Shown here piece after piece: positions 48,000 to 60,300 of a stretch of DNA of 64,000 bases (the stretch's first letter is position 1; each line of letters starts with the position of its first letter). The translations under genes and the position numbers were made by a program. The notes below the pieces were generated by a model that made no database searches, was not told where the DNA came from, and was given only the letters and a program-made list of their open reading frames with translations. The stretch is from Physcomitrium patens (taxonomy: Eukaryota > Streptophyta > Bryopsida > Funariales > Funariaceae): assembly GCF_000002425.4 (NCBI RefSeq), contig NC_037265.1, forward strand, positions 9,883,799 to 9,947,798, in the 5' to 3' direction.

Positions 48000-50865
48000 T
48001 TAAGACTGAACCTTCTGTCTCTTCTGTGAGTGCTCCTCTGCAGTTCGTGTGATCTCTTCTGTCGTATCTCTTTGAATTGCGCCAACTTTCTCACCCCGAA
48101 CTACCTGCAAGTTCATACGTCTCGATGATGAGCTTACCCACCCAATCGTGAGAAATAGAATAAAAAATGCACTCCCTGCACATGCGAAGACTATCAAACA
48201 CACGACAGACGTGACTACTAAAATTAAAAACTCAGACTACGTGCAGAAATGTGCGCAGCCGCAAATCCAGTATAGAGGACGTGAGAGCAAACTGAAAAAA
48301 ATCAACAAATAGTCGACAGGGTTCCGATGACCCTTACATAGCTGCCTTCTGCATCTCTGTACAAGACGAGCATATCCCGCTCTTGCAGATTGTGCGCCTT
48401 CACAAAATCGCCTGTGATACGAACAACAGATCCATTTTAGAATCAATAACATTTGCTAACTGAGTAAAAAATTGTGAATCTCCACCTTGGATGAATACTT
48501 GGTTAATGAACAAATTGAACAATCAGAAGCTCACAACTACTTTTCAACAAAGTTCAGAACAGGTCTTAACAAAAAAAACTGCCAAGACATTTTTACTGAT
48601 TTACATATGAAGAGGAACTTACGCGTGTTTTCCAACAGATACATTCGGCTCTTATTATTTGACCAAAACCTATACCAAATGGGCACACAGTTAGCCGTCG
48701 GCTCACAACACATAATCCCTTGTCCTAGTTAAGGTATCATGCGCCACAATTTCATGTGTTCTTGCATTCCATTCACGCTTGCAATGGTCATGCTGCACGT
48801 CCAACAACCCAAAGAACCAGAACATGCTATATAGTAACTTGACACCTTCGCACAATACCTGTAACGGAATAGCCAGGCCTGACCGCTGTCGAAGTCTGTC
48901 ATTGGTAGAAACACTCCTTCACTAGCAACTAGGTGTGGCAAATGAGCTTCTGCTTCTTTCTGCGTTACGACGCATTAAAACAGTTAGACTAGCATACAGC
49001 ATACGAATGTGAAATTTGCTACAAAGCGTTACCACGCAGACAATAGCGTAGCCTATCTTCACGTTTCAGAAAATATGGCACCTTTGCATCAAAATCTGTG
49101 GTCAAACAGACCCCACGAATCGATCTGTTCCAAGTTACTTACATGCTACGCTCACAATATTCTCAACTCGACAACATCCATGACCTTCTTTAGATAATGG
49201 AGAGACTGAGTATTTTAACTTGACTTACAAACGTACACATGCATGCAAAAATATTTAAAGCATTTTCAGCACCTTGGGAAGTACTATGCGCCCTAAACTG
49301 CTCACGCCACTAGGACTAAGTTGTTTCGCCAATAGGAACACCAAATTATCTGTGCTTAGTCCCTGTTTCCCCTGCATAGCCATAAGGCAACAGAAAAATA
49401 AATAAATAAATAAATAACGAGGTAGATTAGCTGGAATGAGAACAAAACTTAACGCTATGACAAAGACGAGTCCCTTAAAACCTTTATAACATCCCCCTTT
49501 CCTGTGACAAACCGTCTCGTGACAGTGCGCAGCAAGAACATGAAACAAAATAACGTCCACTAAATAAGCCAAAACATCCATACTTGTGAAGGAAACCAAA
49601 TTTTGATCAAATCGATATAAAGAAAGAAAGAAAGAAAGAACTCATACCTGTTTAGCAGAAGGAGCTGCTACACTCTGATGACCCAGATTATCCTGTCTCC
49701 CAATTTGTACGGGAGCACCACCGACTGCAGCAGCTTTAATCGTCAAGCGTGGTTGATTTTGATCGTTTCCGTGCACCCTGCGCTTGGCTATTCGGCTCTT
49801 GCGAGATGCTCTCGTGATGGCATCAGAGCTATGCATGTACTCGAGCGAGGGAGGGGTGAAGTAAGGAACTCCCATCATCGGCATGAACATTGGTCGCACA
49901 CCTAAGTTAAATGGCCCATAACCTGCGAAGGGGGGAGGATACGGGTAACAGAAGTTCGGGAAATAACCACTCATATTCTCCATATACCCCATTGTATAAA
50001 TATCCCCGTTAGGAGCATTGCGAGTCCACTCGTACTGTCCTCGAATTGGCAAGTTCGGTACAATAAGCCGATTTTGGTCCGCAGCTACACCGCCAGTCTG
50101 CTGTGTTTCCGACTCTGCAGTACCTGAAAGCCCTCGATCCTGGGACATATTTTCTAGACTTGGAACTACTGCGCCTTCCTTCGCCTGACCATTAACTAGG
50201 CAGAACTGCTCCAAGCCTCGGGTGAAAGAATCTGTGTTTACATCACCAGCAACTGGGACCCCACTTTCCTGAAAATGCTTCACGAAATCAACCACAGCTT
50301 TGAGCCCTTTCACACCTCCTCCAAGGCTATCAATTGCAGTGCAAAGCGCACTCTCGTTCACAGCAACCTTCCTCGATATTTCTCGTATGCTAGTCTTCAT
50401 GGTACACTCAGAAGACGGGTCAGTACCGGCAGGTGTCCGACTCACTTCAGCTTCTTGTGATTCTAATCCTTCCTCTGAAACCAAAGGGTTACCAAACCTC
50501 CTTGGTAAACCGACTGTAACAGAGAATTCGCTAGTGGTCACACTAGCTGAAGGAGGACAGTCGTCATCATCGAAGAAACTTGGCTTTTCTGTCTCACTTT
50601 CCCCACCTGAATCCACATTCACCAAATGATCATCCGATTGGTCCTCGTGAATGCCCAGTCTCCAATTGCCCAAGTGTAAGCCGATGTCCCTCATCCCGCC
50701 TTGTATGCGATATGGGGGGCCCTCGGTACAAAGCACGTTGAAGCTCTCCATGTATATGTTCATCTCAGACAGCAAGCGAAGCACATCTGACCAACCGGCG
50801 TCCTTTAAAACTCCCCTGAGCGCATCCAAGCTGCGAAATGTCTCATGCTGTCGACTAATAATCAT
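48000..50865 (-). CDS. ABI3: ABI3/VP1-type B3-domain transcription factor
   Basis: Six exons assemble with GT-AG introns and correct phase: 50865-49648, 49371-49273, 48959-48859, 48669-48623, 48411-48338 and 48104-48000 (547 aa). The N-terminus is acidic (FDDDDCPP). B1 lies at about 158-199 (IDSLGGGVKGLKAVVDFVKH). B2 lies at about 348-363 (ASRKSRIAKRR). The DNA-binding B3 domain starts near 410: LVFLLAKQL, SLGRIVLPKKEAEAHLPHL, MTDFDSGQAWLFRYRFW, NNKSRMYLLENTRDFV, HNLQERDMLVLYRD and VVRGEKV. Family role: seed/desiccation and ABA-responsive gene control, binding RY (CATGCA) sites and cooperating with bZIPs. Oddities are WSNN where WPNN is usual and ENTRDF for ENTGDF at the exon 4/5 join. The start is the first ATG of the 5' coding exon; an upstream coding exon is possible because the frame is open to the acceptor at 50889. 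Confidence 0.9.
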
Positions 50866-50888
50866 CTCCGACTTCCAATCGCTCACAC

Positions 50889-52700
50889 CTACACACAAAT
50901 CCACAGTTCATGTCAGAAAAGTCGTCATGCTAACGAATCCGGCACCGACAAAACTAATTCTCCACACATAAACGCTGACATGCACAGCTCGGTTGCTACG
51001 CACGCATGCACAAGATTCGACAGAGCTCAAAAATGAGTTCCAGCGGTGTGAGGCCCTTGTAACCCGTGACCTCAACGCAATGCTACCATGCGCTACATCC
51101 TGCGATCTCAGCACCGAATTCTTGACACCGTCGCGGACCTAAAGGCGGCAAACAAATGGCAAGAACATCTGACGACAACACTCCTACGAACTGCAGCAAA
51201 GATGATGCAACAACTCTCCCTCGCCCTCACTCAAACCCCCCCCTACCTCGGCCCTCCCTTCCTCCAGCGACATCACCACGGCTCCTCAAATTTCAGCAAC
51301 CACTTCCTTCCTAGCCCACCGCTGGTCAGCGTAAACCTGCTCTACGACCTCTTCACTCTACCCCCCTATAACAACTTCATCACGCAGCTTACAACACTCC
51401 ATCATTCTGAAGGCCAGGATTAACGACGACACCCTCTCCCACGAGTGTTCAATTGAGGTTCGCTTCAGCAAGAACGCGACAGAACCCTCAATCCAGAAAC
51501 AAAACCGCTCATCCTCAAATCATACTCGCCGCTTCGCGAAAATGCTCTCGAGAACCTCTAAGAAACGGCAACAAAAAACCCACCGCCAACCTAGGGTTTA
51601 AGATCCACCGCTTCAATATACAGACACTTAACCAGCTTCCGTCCCGTCCAACCGCGAAAAGCCGCACAAAGCCGCACCGACTGCACCTACAGAATTGCGG
51701 TTTATCCCGCATTCGACTGCATGAAAACGAGGGCTCCCAAAGATCGTGGCGCCAAGCCGAGAATATAATAAATTAAGGGCAGAAAGAGATAAAAACCCTC
51801 GCAGAACAGCACTGCAGTCACGCAAAGGGCGACCTGGAAGCTACGGAGGTTAGGTGTCGAGTGGAGAAGGATGGAATGGGATACCTGCGCGCTGGGCCGA
51901 GGGGGCAGCAGGGCGTCGTCGTCATGGGCCCCTAGCGGAACCGGCGTTTCCGTCGGTAGCCAGATGGAGCGTCGCCCAGGGACGAGACCAGTCGAAGATC
52001 CTTCCTCCGTCCTTGCTTCCTCTGCTGCTGCTACGCTTCCTATCTATCTGCGAGAAGCGGAGAGCGCCAGATGCCATATGCATGCCCATGAAGCCTCCCG
52101 CGACCGATCTGCCAGGCTCGCCACCAACCTCGACTCCCCAAGCCTCATCACGGCTCTCCCTCTCCCTCCCCGGCACCACCGCCCTCGCAGCCAAAGGGCG
52201 GCCCAGAGGAAGGGTGGAGGTGGGGTGGTGGGAGTCCTCCGGGGCGTGGAGATGGGGCATGCAACTATGACTGTAGCCATTCACTACTCCCCCTTCACTG
52301 TGCCTGGCTCTGTTTCTTCTTCGTAGGCAGAGCCCCCTATCAATCATGCCCCACACACATCCCCCCCTCCCCCCCCCGCTCTGGTGCTACTTCTGCTCCT
52401 GTTCCTACTCCTGCTGTGCGTGTCGAGCTGAGTGGGTGGTGGGTGCTGGGGCATACGGCACGGTCACAGGCGCCGAGCGGGGGGGGGCAGGAGGGGATCA
52501 CTACTTCATTTTCATGATGCAGAGCATGGAGGCCACGTGGCAGATTCCAAACTGGACTTTAATTACCTCCGCCCTGTCTGGGTGGGGTGGGGGTCTTGGA
52601 GGGGGTGTCTCTGTGGGGGAGTCTTGGGGCATCTCGGTGGAGCGGTCTTCCTGTGCTCCTTCATTCAGAGTATTTCGATCTCAAGCTTGATATGGTCTTA
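50889..52700 (-). promoter_or_regulatory. 5' leader/promoter region of the ABI3-like gene
   Basis: GC-rich sequence upstream of the first coding exon. A good acceptor (gtgtgtag) sits at 50889-50890 and a plausible leader donor (gcgcag|gtatcc) at about 51,888, giving a 1-kb leader intron. Several overlapping ORFs (for example 52356-51922 on minus, 51871-52326 on plus) are low-complexity and GC-driven; I treat them as non-coding. Candidate sites are an RY motif CATGCA at 51005-51010, an inverse RY at 52079-52084, and a G-box/ABRE palindrome at 52532-52541. Confidence 0.45.
52532..52541. promoter_or_regulatory. Perfect G-box/ABRE palindrome
   Basis: GCCACGTGGC, a ten-base perfect palindrome matching the ABRE/G-box bound by group A and related bZIP factors. 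It lies about 1.67 kb upstream of the ABI3-like ATG, within the GC-rich block. Confidence 0.5.
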
Positions 52701-54230
52701 ATGATGAGAATACATAATTAATTGGTATTGAGCTCACTCACAATTCTGAAACTATTTCAAGAGCTTTGTTAAAGGTTGCCGATTTTTTTTAAAAAAACAT
52801 GAAATGGTAGAAGGAAAAAAAATATAAAAAAAAATATAAAAATACATCCAGATGTATGATTTACATTTATCCATCTTTAATTTTATGAGTTTTATACTGT
52901 TAACCGTCTACAAACATCCAAGCTTTTTTCATTTTTATATTCGGCTTTTAAAAAAAAATGGCTCTTTGTATTGTGATTTATTTATGGATTAAATTAATAG
53001 AATTTGTGGAAGTTTTGTTTGAATTTTAGGCATCTATTCTTATAAATTTTTATATGTTGATAATTAGATAAAAGACTAAGCTATTCAAAATAATTTCGTT
53101 GTGAAAAAAAGGAACATGATTTGAATTATAATTATTTTAAAATATTCTTAATTTAAAAAATAGTGCTAAATAATATGTAACAGTTTCTATGGAATAATAA
53201 CAATTTAAAATTCTCCTACTAATATATTGCAAAACCTGATTGCATATACAAAGGTTTCGTTGATGTCAACAATGTGAAATTTACTGTCAAATTTTAGCAA
53301 AACCTGAAACAACCCTTTTGCATTTGTGTATTTTGAAATTTATGTGTACAATATAAAGTAGTGGAGATAAATCTTGTTGGGACGAGCATTTACAGTTCAC
53401 TTAAGTAGTAAATAGGATTTCATGAAGAGATACATTTAGAAGCTCCATTTTTTAATACAACTTGCCTTTATGAATCTTTTTTCTGTAGTATTATAAAATA
53501 AGCAAATAAATGTATAAATAGTTTGCCTATAAAATATATATGATACAAAAAATATTACTTGTGGCATATTCTAATTCATTAATCAATAAAATGTATGTTG
53601 GTTATGATTAAGGTTGAATATAAGACCTTCTAGCTGATAATTTTTTTGATGTTGATGTGCAATGACCTTATATTGTCAAGGGTATAAGTGTAAATAAAAT
53701 TTTCAAAAGAAAACACACTCATGTACAATTGAGAAAGAAGAAAAAACACTTAAAATGAATAAATCTATTTTTTATTACATAAATAAAGAAAGATTTATTT
53801 TCTCCATTTCTTGTTATAAGTTCTAAAAATTTGTGCAAGTAAAACATAATAATATTAAATAAAATTAATACTAATTCTACTTCATCTAATTGCTTCATAT
53901 AAGCCTGCAAAGGCTCTATCTCTAAACAACTTGAAACTTCAAAAAAGTTGTAACTTAATACTTCGTGAGCTGACATTAACATGCAATTTAAAATCCACCA
54001 ATTCTATATATGTTCATAGCAATTTTCACTAGATTATAATTACATATACATGTAAAGACTATAAATTTGTCCAATATGTAATACTCCAGTTCACAACATG
54101 GGTCGAATGATACATTTATATACATTGACACCTGGATATCAATAAATATATATAGATATATGTATATAGATATATATATATATATATATAAGAAAAAAAG
54201 AATAGATCTGCCGTGTCCGCAACTTCCAAG
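52701..54230. other. AT-rich intergenic, no gene seen
   Basis: Low-complexity AT-rich sequence with short ORFs only. It ends in a (TA)n tract at about 54,173-54,190. No repeat family recognised. Confidence 0.5.
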
Positions 54231-54565
54231 GCAACTTTGAATTGAATGGCTGTCGTTTCATCTTTTACCGACATCGACTTAACAGCATGATCCACCCACC
54301 GTGATCAGCCGAGGAATTTGTCCCCTAGGCCTGGGCTTGCTCTTCGATGCCTCAGCTCCGGAGCTGGTTTTTTTTCTGCAACCACAATGTTTAGGGCTGG
54401 GTTAGTGTGGGTTTTGGCTAGCTCAGCCAGCTCCATCCGTCAGGATACGTGGAGAAGCCATTTGCATTGAGGATGAAGCAGCTGAATACAGAGTTGCGAG
54501 TCGGATTCGCAGTACATGTTTTGAAATGTGGCAGTTGAATCGAGGCGACGGGGAGTTTGGGTACA

Positions 54566-55767
54566 ATGTTGAGGCGCGAGGAAAGTGGTGGAGAGTTTGT
54601 GTGGACAGCCTGAAGGTGGAGCTTGTGGCAACACATTGGAAGCGATGGCATCGGACCCAACCCTATCTGGCTGGTCCAATCATTGAAACAGTCTGCTACC
54701 GAGTTGGATTTTCAGCTGGCTGAAGGTGGCTGAAAGGTATGTGTATATTCTCTTGCATACCTTTGTTTGATAGTGTACACGGGTTACAATCCTCCCTGTG
54801 CTCCGTAACCGAGTGTAGAGTGGGGAATTCGGACCTGGGTTTAGGTTGTGGCCAGGTGGTTGCTGGATGATTGTGTATGTTTTCGATCGCATTATGTAAA
54901 GTCCTTGCATTGGTTAGGATGTTCACAGTGATGCCAAGACGTTTGAGGAGAGAAAGGCTGGACATGTAATTCTGCCTATAAGTACATCCTTCCACAAGAT
55001 TTGGATTGGATTGGATTAAAATGGTCTTCTGCACAGTGAGTTTTGGCTGTGTGGTTTCTATTACACTGTTTGGTATTAGGGTTTCGATTGAAGTTCTTAC
55101 TGTTTTATGAGCAATTTATAACTGCTGTCCTGAGCATGTAGCTGTTAATCAGAACTCTTGTTTTGTGAAGGTGCACAAGAGAACAGCCATGGTTGAGTGA
55201 GCATCTGGAAAGTATCAAATTCATTTACAAGGAATTTTGGACGGCGGTTTATAAAAAGCAGGTCGACAACCTGATAACATACCATAAGGTTTGTTTCCAC
55301 CAGATTCTAGGCTTGTATCCTGTTGATTGGTAGTCATCCTTACTGTTACATTGTTTTAGCCATTCCCTTATCCATCTAGATGCAATCTGAACCACGATTT
55401 TAAAACATTACAGATTGAGATTTATAAAACGGGTTGACAAGCTGTTTTAAGGGTCTTTAAAACTTTATTTTCTGTTACCGGTGATACACTTGCTGTGTGG
55501 GGTGTGTTCGTATTTCAAAGTAATCATCATAGATGGCTTACTTGTGTATCTATATACGCGCATCCTCTCGCTGGATCCCAACATGAGTCACCAGTGGCTG
55601 ATAATGCTGGGCGTGCCTCAAATGCTGCAGGGCAATACCTGCACTTCCCTTGTGGTCTCATTTGTGGTGCTTTGACCAACTTAGGTGAGCCCGCTGAAGT
55701 CTCTGCTGAAATTGCCACATTGCCAGCATTTAAGTTTAATATTATGATTCTAGAAAGAGGACTTTAA
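54566..55767 (+). pseudogene. TRAPPC6: TRAPPC6/Trs33-like gene, decayed but intron-bearing
   Basis: TRAPPC6 is a core subunit of the TRAPP Rab-GEF tethering complex in ER-Golgi traffic. Exon 1 (to 54736) reads VCVDSLKVELV...YLAGPIIETVCYRVGF, collinear with the plant N-terminus. Exon 2 (55171-55288) reads ERCTREQPWLSEHLESIKF, then YKEFW and KKQVDNL. Exon 3 (55501-55767) ends with QYLHFPCGLICGALTNLG and EVSAEIATLPAF. Lesions: a frame change before CVDSL (about 54,595), an extra T at about 54,709-54,712, a 10-bp duplication (tggctgaagg/tggctgaaagg) creating TGA at 54721, and a missing AG acceptor before exon 3 (GG at 55499-55500). Retained introns argue against retroposition. It is most likely a duplicated pseudogene; assembly errors could mimic the indels, but less easily the acceptor loss. 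Confidence 0.8.
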
Positions 55768-56991
55768 AGTAAAATCATTCAAGTAATAGAACTCTGCTGC
55801 ATTATGGTTGTGAACCGAAAAACAAAACTCTCGTTATATTTATAGGCCATGTGAAGGTTAAGTTGCACGTCGAGATCACTTTATAAATGTTTGAGTGATC
55901 TACTTTCGAGTAATCTGTAAGAAAAACAAGTTCTTAAATGTTTATCGCAGGCATGCATGACAGATCCTGAACATTTGTGGTTGATTGCGTTTTTGTAGGT
56001 GCTTTCGTGGTCAGAATCAAAGTGTAACATGTCTTCGTCGCAATGATGTCAGATAGCTGCCCAGGGTTTCGCTCATCGGTGAAACATTGTGCCGCAGTTT
56101 GACAGATCCTCACAAATTTCGTTAAGTCCTTACGAGACATCAGTGCGGTTGAAGTGCTAATTTAGACAAAGCATATGATAATAGTGATGGCATTCGTATT
56201 TATTGAATTCAAAGTTTGAATAATGAAGCTTCCTGTTTCGTGTAAGTACAGATTCTTTTGCCTATATCTTCAACCTATCTTTTTATTTCATGTTCGTTGG
56301 ACTCACTATTGGTGTCTTAGTTTTTAGCCTATAGATAAGAGTTGGTTGTGTTGTACTTGCACCATGTGGATTTGTCACTATCTTCAGAAGCACTGGCCAT
56401 TTGTTTATTCGTGTCAAAACTCTGAATAGACTGTCAAAAGGTTTACAAGTCCTTACGTGGAACATATGTTAGAGAAGCGGGGTCTTTGAGCCAAGGAGTT
56501 CTTCGAACGAATGTAAATGCTAATGTACAAGCATATCTGATTCGCTGAGGAAATTATTGCCTCAAGAATATGCAATTCCGAGAACGAGCTCGTCAGAATG
56601 CTTTCAGGGTCCAGTTTGTTCAGCTATTGGGCAACCTCACTCTCTAATGGACTTCCAAGATAAGCATTTAGAGATGTCACTAATGTTCATGACCAGTTTC
56701 ATGTGACCTAATTGAATTGTACACCTATTTTATTGTCCTTTGTACACATTTCCTGAATATTGTGCAACGTTTAGTGGTGAAATATAAACATGTTTCATAC
56801 TCCAGTTGGACATCTTCTCTTCATCATAACCCTCTCCAAAGTACTGAGTATTAGTACATCTTCGCCAGAACAGGTGCTGCACCAGCCTGTCAAATCTCTA
56901 TTGGAGCAACAGCGGTCCTTGACTTTCAACAACATTAGAGTCAGTTGACCTAGTTTCACCATTGCTATGGTATGTTTACTGAACTGCAGGG
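55768..56991. other. Intergenic, no gene recognised
   Basis: Moderate-GC sequence with only short ORFs (up to 68 aa) and no recognised domain. It may include the 3' part of the TRAPPC6-like locus and introns of the next exon-like ORF. Confidence 0.45.
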
Positions 56992-57181
56992 CTGAAGACA
57001 CGCAGATCGAAGATGAAGGAAGAAGAGGACAGAGATGCTATAAGTTCTGCCAGATCTTCCACAAGCTTTTCCAGAAGTCTCGATGTTTCCCAAAAACACG
57101 TCTTGAAACTGGTTGGCAACTATTGGTTAATGTTAATTATCTTAGCTAAATCTAAGAAACAAGCGTGCAGGAATCCGAAAG
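56992..57181 (+). CDS. Unidentified exon-like ORF with hydrophobic segment
   Basis: An open stretch is bounded by a strong acceptor (tgaactgcag|g, about 56,989) and a canonical donor (ccgaaag|gtaagt, about 57,182). The readable frame begins LKTRRSKMKEEEDRDAISS, then a Ser-rich stretch, then VLKLVGNYWLMLIILAKSKK, a hydrophobic segment followed by basic residues as in a membrane anchor. The partner exons were not found and the family is not recognised. It could be one exon of a gene whose other exons are decayed or in other frames. Confidence 0.35.
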
Positions 57182-57480
57182 GTAAGTATACTTCATTTTC
57201 TTTTTACTATTGCGCCTCATTTCAACAGAACTGTAGGAAATTACGTGGGAGTTACTCAAACATGAAAATAAAACCACCACCGCACAAAAACTCTGCCTAG
57301 AACCGACAGTTCACAGCTGCGCACCGCGAAGACAAAGGCTTCCAAACAAAACTGAGATAAATCACTTGGTCTAAAACTACAAAACCAAAGTACTCCCTCT
57401 CGCTAACGACTACATCACCATGAGATCAACTAAGATTGGAGTACCATGAAATGACACCCCACCAGCCATCCACTGCAGGA

Positions 57481-57507
57481 AAAAAAAAAAAAAAAAAAAA
57501 AAAAAAA
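57481..57507 (+). repeat. Poly(A) run of 27
   Basis: Uninterrupted A27 in otherwise mixed sequence. It may mark an old retroposed 3' end; no clear flanking duplication seen. Confidence 0.9.
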
Positions 57508-57925
57508 GCGTCAAAACAGCAAAGTACCTCAGAGAGTGGTAGATGTTGCAATCTCTCCGCTTTTGTTGAGAGGGACTGTCTATCTGTAATTAATTCAGAG
57601 GATACTGTGCATGTCGTCTTGTGAACACGCCAGGCGAGCTTGTTGGTTTTATTTTATTGGGTTTTTTACTGCCTTTCCTTATGCTTAGCCTGGGTTTTGC
57701 TTTATTGCAGCTTGTTAAATGCTGCAAAGGGTTTTGGTTGCTATGATGTTGAGAGTGCTGTGTGGTGTGGTGGAGACTCTAATTGATTGCCAGTGATTCT
57801 GTGGTTGGGGTTGCTAAGAATTAGGCTGCACATGTCCTTCACATGAATGGGGCAATGTCATGTTATCTCCATGGAAGTCCACTGCAACACTTAGTACACC
57901 CCCACAAACAGGCCCCTTTGACTTC

Positions 57926-57957
<32 letters not shown>

Positions 57958-58890
57958 GTGCAAAGTCAACCCTTGTAGACTTTGGGTTGGGTGATGGAAT
58001 CCCTACTAATTCCTGCGTTTCAATCGAGCTCGCGTTAAACACGAATGAGACTTCTCTGAACTAATTTTTCAAAGGTTCCATTCTCTGGTGGGTCGCTTTT
58101 AAATTTCTTTTCTTTCCATTCCTTCTGACCTGGATCAGAATTTGAATGTATGATTTTTTGGACTGCCCAACGTTTTTTTTTTTTTTTCTTTTCACATTTG
58201 GAAGGTTTGGTGTGAGGTAACAATGTGAAACTGTTTGTAAAAATCCTTTTGTCACGTTAATTTTGATTTTTAGATTTTTTAATTCTTGAATTTGTGTCCT
58301 ATAACTCTGATTTTAGAGTAGCTCTAAAATATTTACTTTGTAACAAAGTAGATGTTCTCACAATGCAAAAAAACATTTCTTGTTTAATTTGTGCTATTTG
58401 GTGATTTTTTTGTTAATTTATGTTACTTTAATTGCTCAATATTCTTTGTATACTTATATATCTGTAGAAAAATAATTTTTTTAGTGGAATTATATTTGAA
58501 TTATTTCATTAAAAAAATCATCTTTATACTAAAAGAAAATTATATTTGAATTTTTGAAAAGGCAACAATATTTTTGCATGCATAAGGTTGTCAAAAAATC
58601 ATCTACTATTTGTTGAATTTTATCATTTATAGATAAGTAAATATAATCCAAAAAAAGTTTGAATACTTTGTTATTGTTTACACAACATGTGCATGAATTT
58701 GTATTAAATTGTTTTGGTTATATTGAATACAAGATGTATTGGTTTTATATACTTATTTTATTACAATCTTAATACAAAAAATTCACGATTTCTAATCAAG
58801 TCTTAGTAAATGTTGGAACGATCTATCCTTGATATAAAAAAATTAGTTTTGAATAAAATTTTAATACTGTATATATATATATATATATAT
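57508..58890. other. Intergenic, no gene seen
   Basis: Mixed then AT-rich sequence with homopolymer tracts. ORFs are short and mostly contain the homopolymers. No recognisable domain. Confidence 0.45.
57927..57956 (+). repeat. Poly(T) run of 30
   Basis: Uninterrupted T30. The flanks ctttgactt and aaagtcaac are near inverted repeats of each other, so the tract sits in a small palindrome rather than between direct repeats. Confidence 0.9.
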
Positions 58891-58897
58891 ATAAAGA

Positions 58898-59377
58898 ATA
58901 TTGCTAATGCCACCATAATTTGACATCATCCACATTCCTTTACAATCTTTGCTATTGTCACCACAACCCACTATCCACCACATGCCACTTACATGGTTTG
59001 TCAATGCTAAATATAAAAAGTATATATATATATATATATATATATATTTAAAACTATTTTTTAATAATAAATAAATATATTTTTATTTATTTTTAGTATT
59101 TTTTAGAACAACATTTTTCAAACTAAAAAAAATATTTAAAAACTTGTTTTTATTATAGTTTTTATTATTTTTATTAAATTTAAATTTCCTTTCTATATAA
59201 TTCAAAGAAAAGTAACATATAAAAAATATTGATAGAATTTTTAATGGAAATAAAAACATTAAAGAAATATATTGAATGGATAGCAAGTTGTTATGGTAGT
59301 AGCAAAAACTATAATAGCATGTGGTAGATGGCAAATTGTGGTGGTAGTAGCAAAAACCATGGTGGCATTAGCAGTAC
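58898..59377. mobile_element. MITE-like element with inverted termini in (TA)n
   Basis: TGCTAATGCCACCAT at 58902-58916 is exactly inverted at 59359-59373, with imperfect complementarity continuing inward for roughly 100 bp (cacaa...ccaccacatgc-type blocks). Both ends abut (TA)n tracts (58,870-58,892 and 59,378-59,400), consistent with a TA target. No coding; about 480 bp. The right arm contains an internal direct repeat of the tggtagtagcaaaaac block. Confidence 0.65.
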
Positions 59378-59400
59378 TATATATATATATATATATATAT

Positions 59401-60300
59401 GCATGCATGTTGAAATTTTATTGTCCATCAAATGTTAATTATGTATTTTACTATAGAAATTACATAATTAAAATTTGATTGACAAAAAAATACATATAGC
59501 AATTTTTGGATATAGCTTTTTGTTATATAATTTTACACTAACTGAATAAAAGACAAAAAAAAATTTAAAAAAATAGAAAAAAATAGAAAAAATATCACAA
59601 GTTATTATAATCAACAACATGTGCATTAAATTTTAGATAAAATAAGATCATTAAACTACAAAAATGTCATAAGGGTTTCTAAAAGCTAGAAGAGCTTACA
59701 GTTACCTTTGTTTCATCTTTGAACCATTACTTCTTTAAAACTTCAAAGAAGTATTTTTAATTAAAGGACCTATAAGGACCAATATGGCTATGTAAAGAAA
59801 TATGGTGGTTGTGGTGTTTTTTTTCCATCTATTTTCACTTGCATGAAAGTGCACCATACCTTATTCATCTTGCACAATGTTACATGTTCAAGCATTGCAT
59901 AGAACAAACAAAATACCACATGTTATGCACAACACACTTCATAATCAACAAAGACGCTTCTTCCAGTGTCAAAATTGGACATCTTATTCTTATTCATTAT
60001 GTACCTTAGTTACTCTTTCAACATGATTGAAAAGACACATAATCAACAAATATATACATATATATTTACCAATTTTGAATTACCACCAAGTCTATATATA
60101 TTGCAATGAACCAAACCCATAATACTAAATGATTTTTTTGAGCTGAAACCCTTTTCACTCCGAACATCATACATAGACCCTAAGGCTACTCTAAACACAT
60201 TATGGCCTCAAATCCTTACGAGATTCAATACTAAGTCGTATGATCTTATATTATGAGGCAGTACACTGAACGGAGATGGGAACCCACTGGGAACAGGTTC
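59401..60300. other. AT-rich spacer, no gene seen
   Basis: Short ORFs only (longest 66 aa, 59809-60009), no recognised motif, and a scattering of A/T runs. Confidence 0.45.

Noticed and set aside
51850..52700. Long overlapping ORFs in the GC-rich block (151, 144, 138 and 114 aa on both strands)
   Set aside because: They overlap in several frames, are low-complexity (Pro/Arg/Gly/Ser) and share no domain. High GC alone explains the lack of stops.
57481..57956. Poly(A) and poly(T) runs as boundaries of a retroposed gene
   Set aside because: No intronless coding sequence or flanking direct repeats were found between or beside them.
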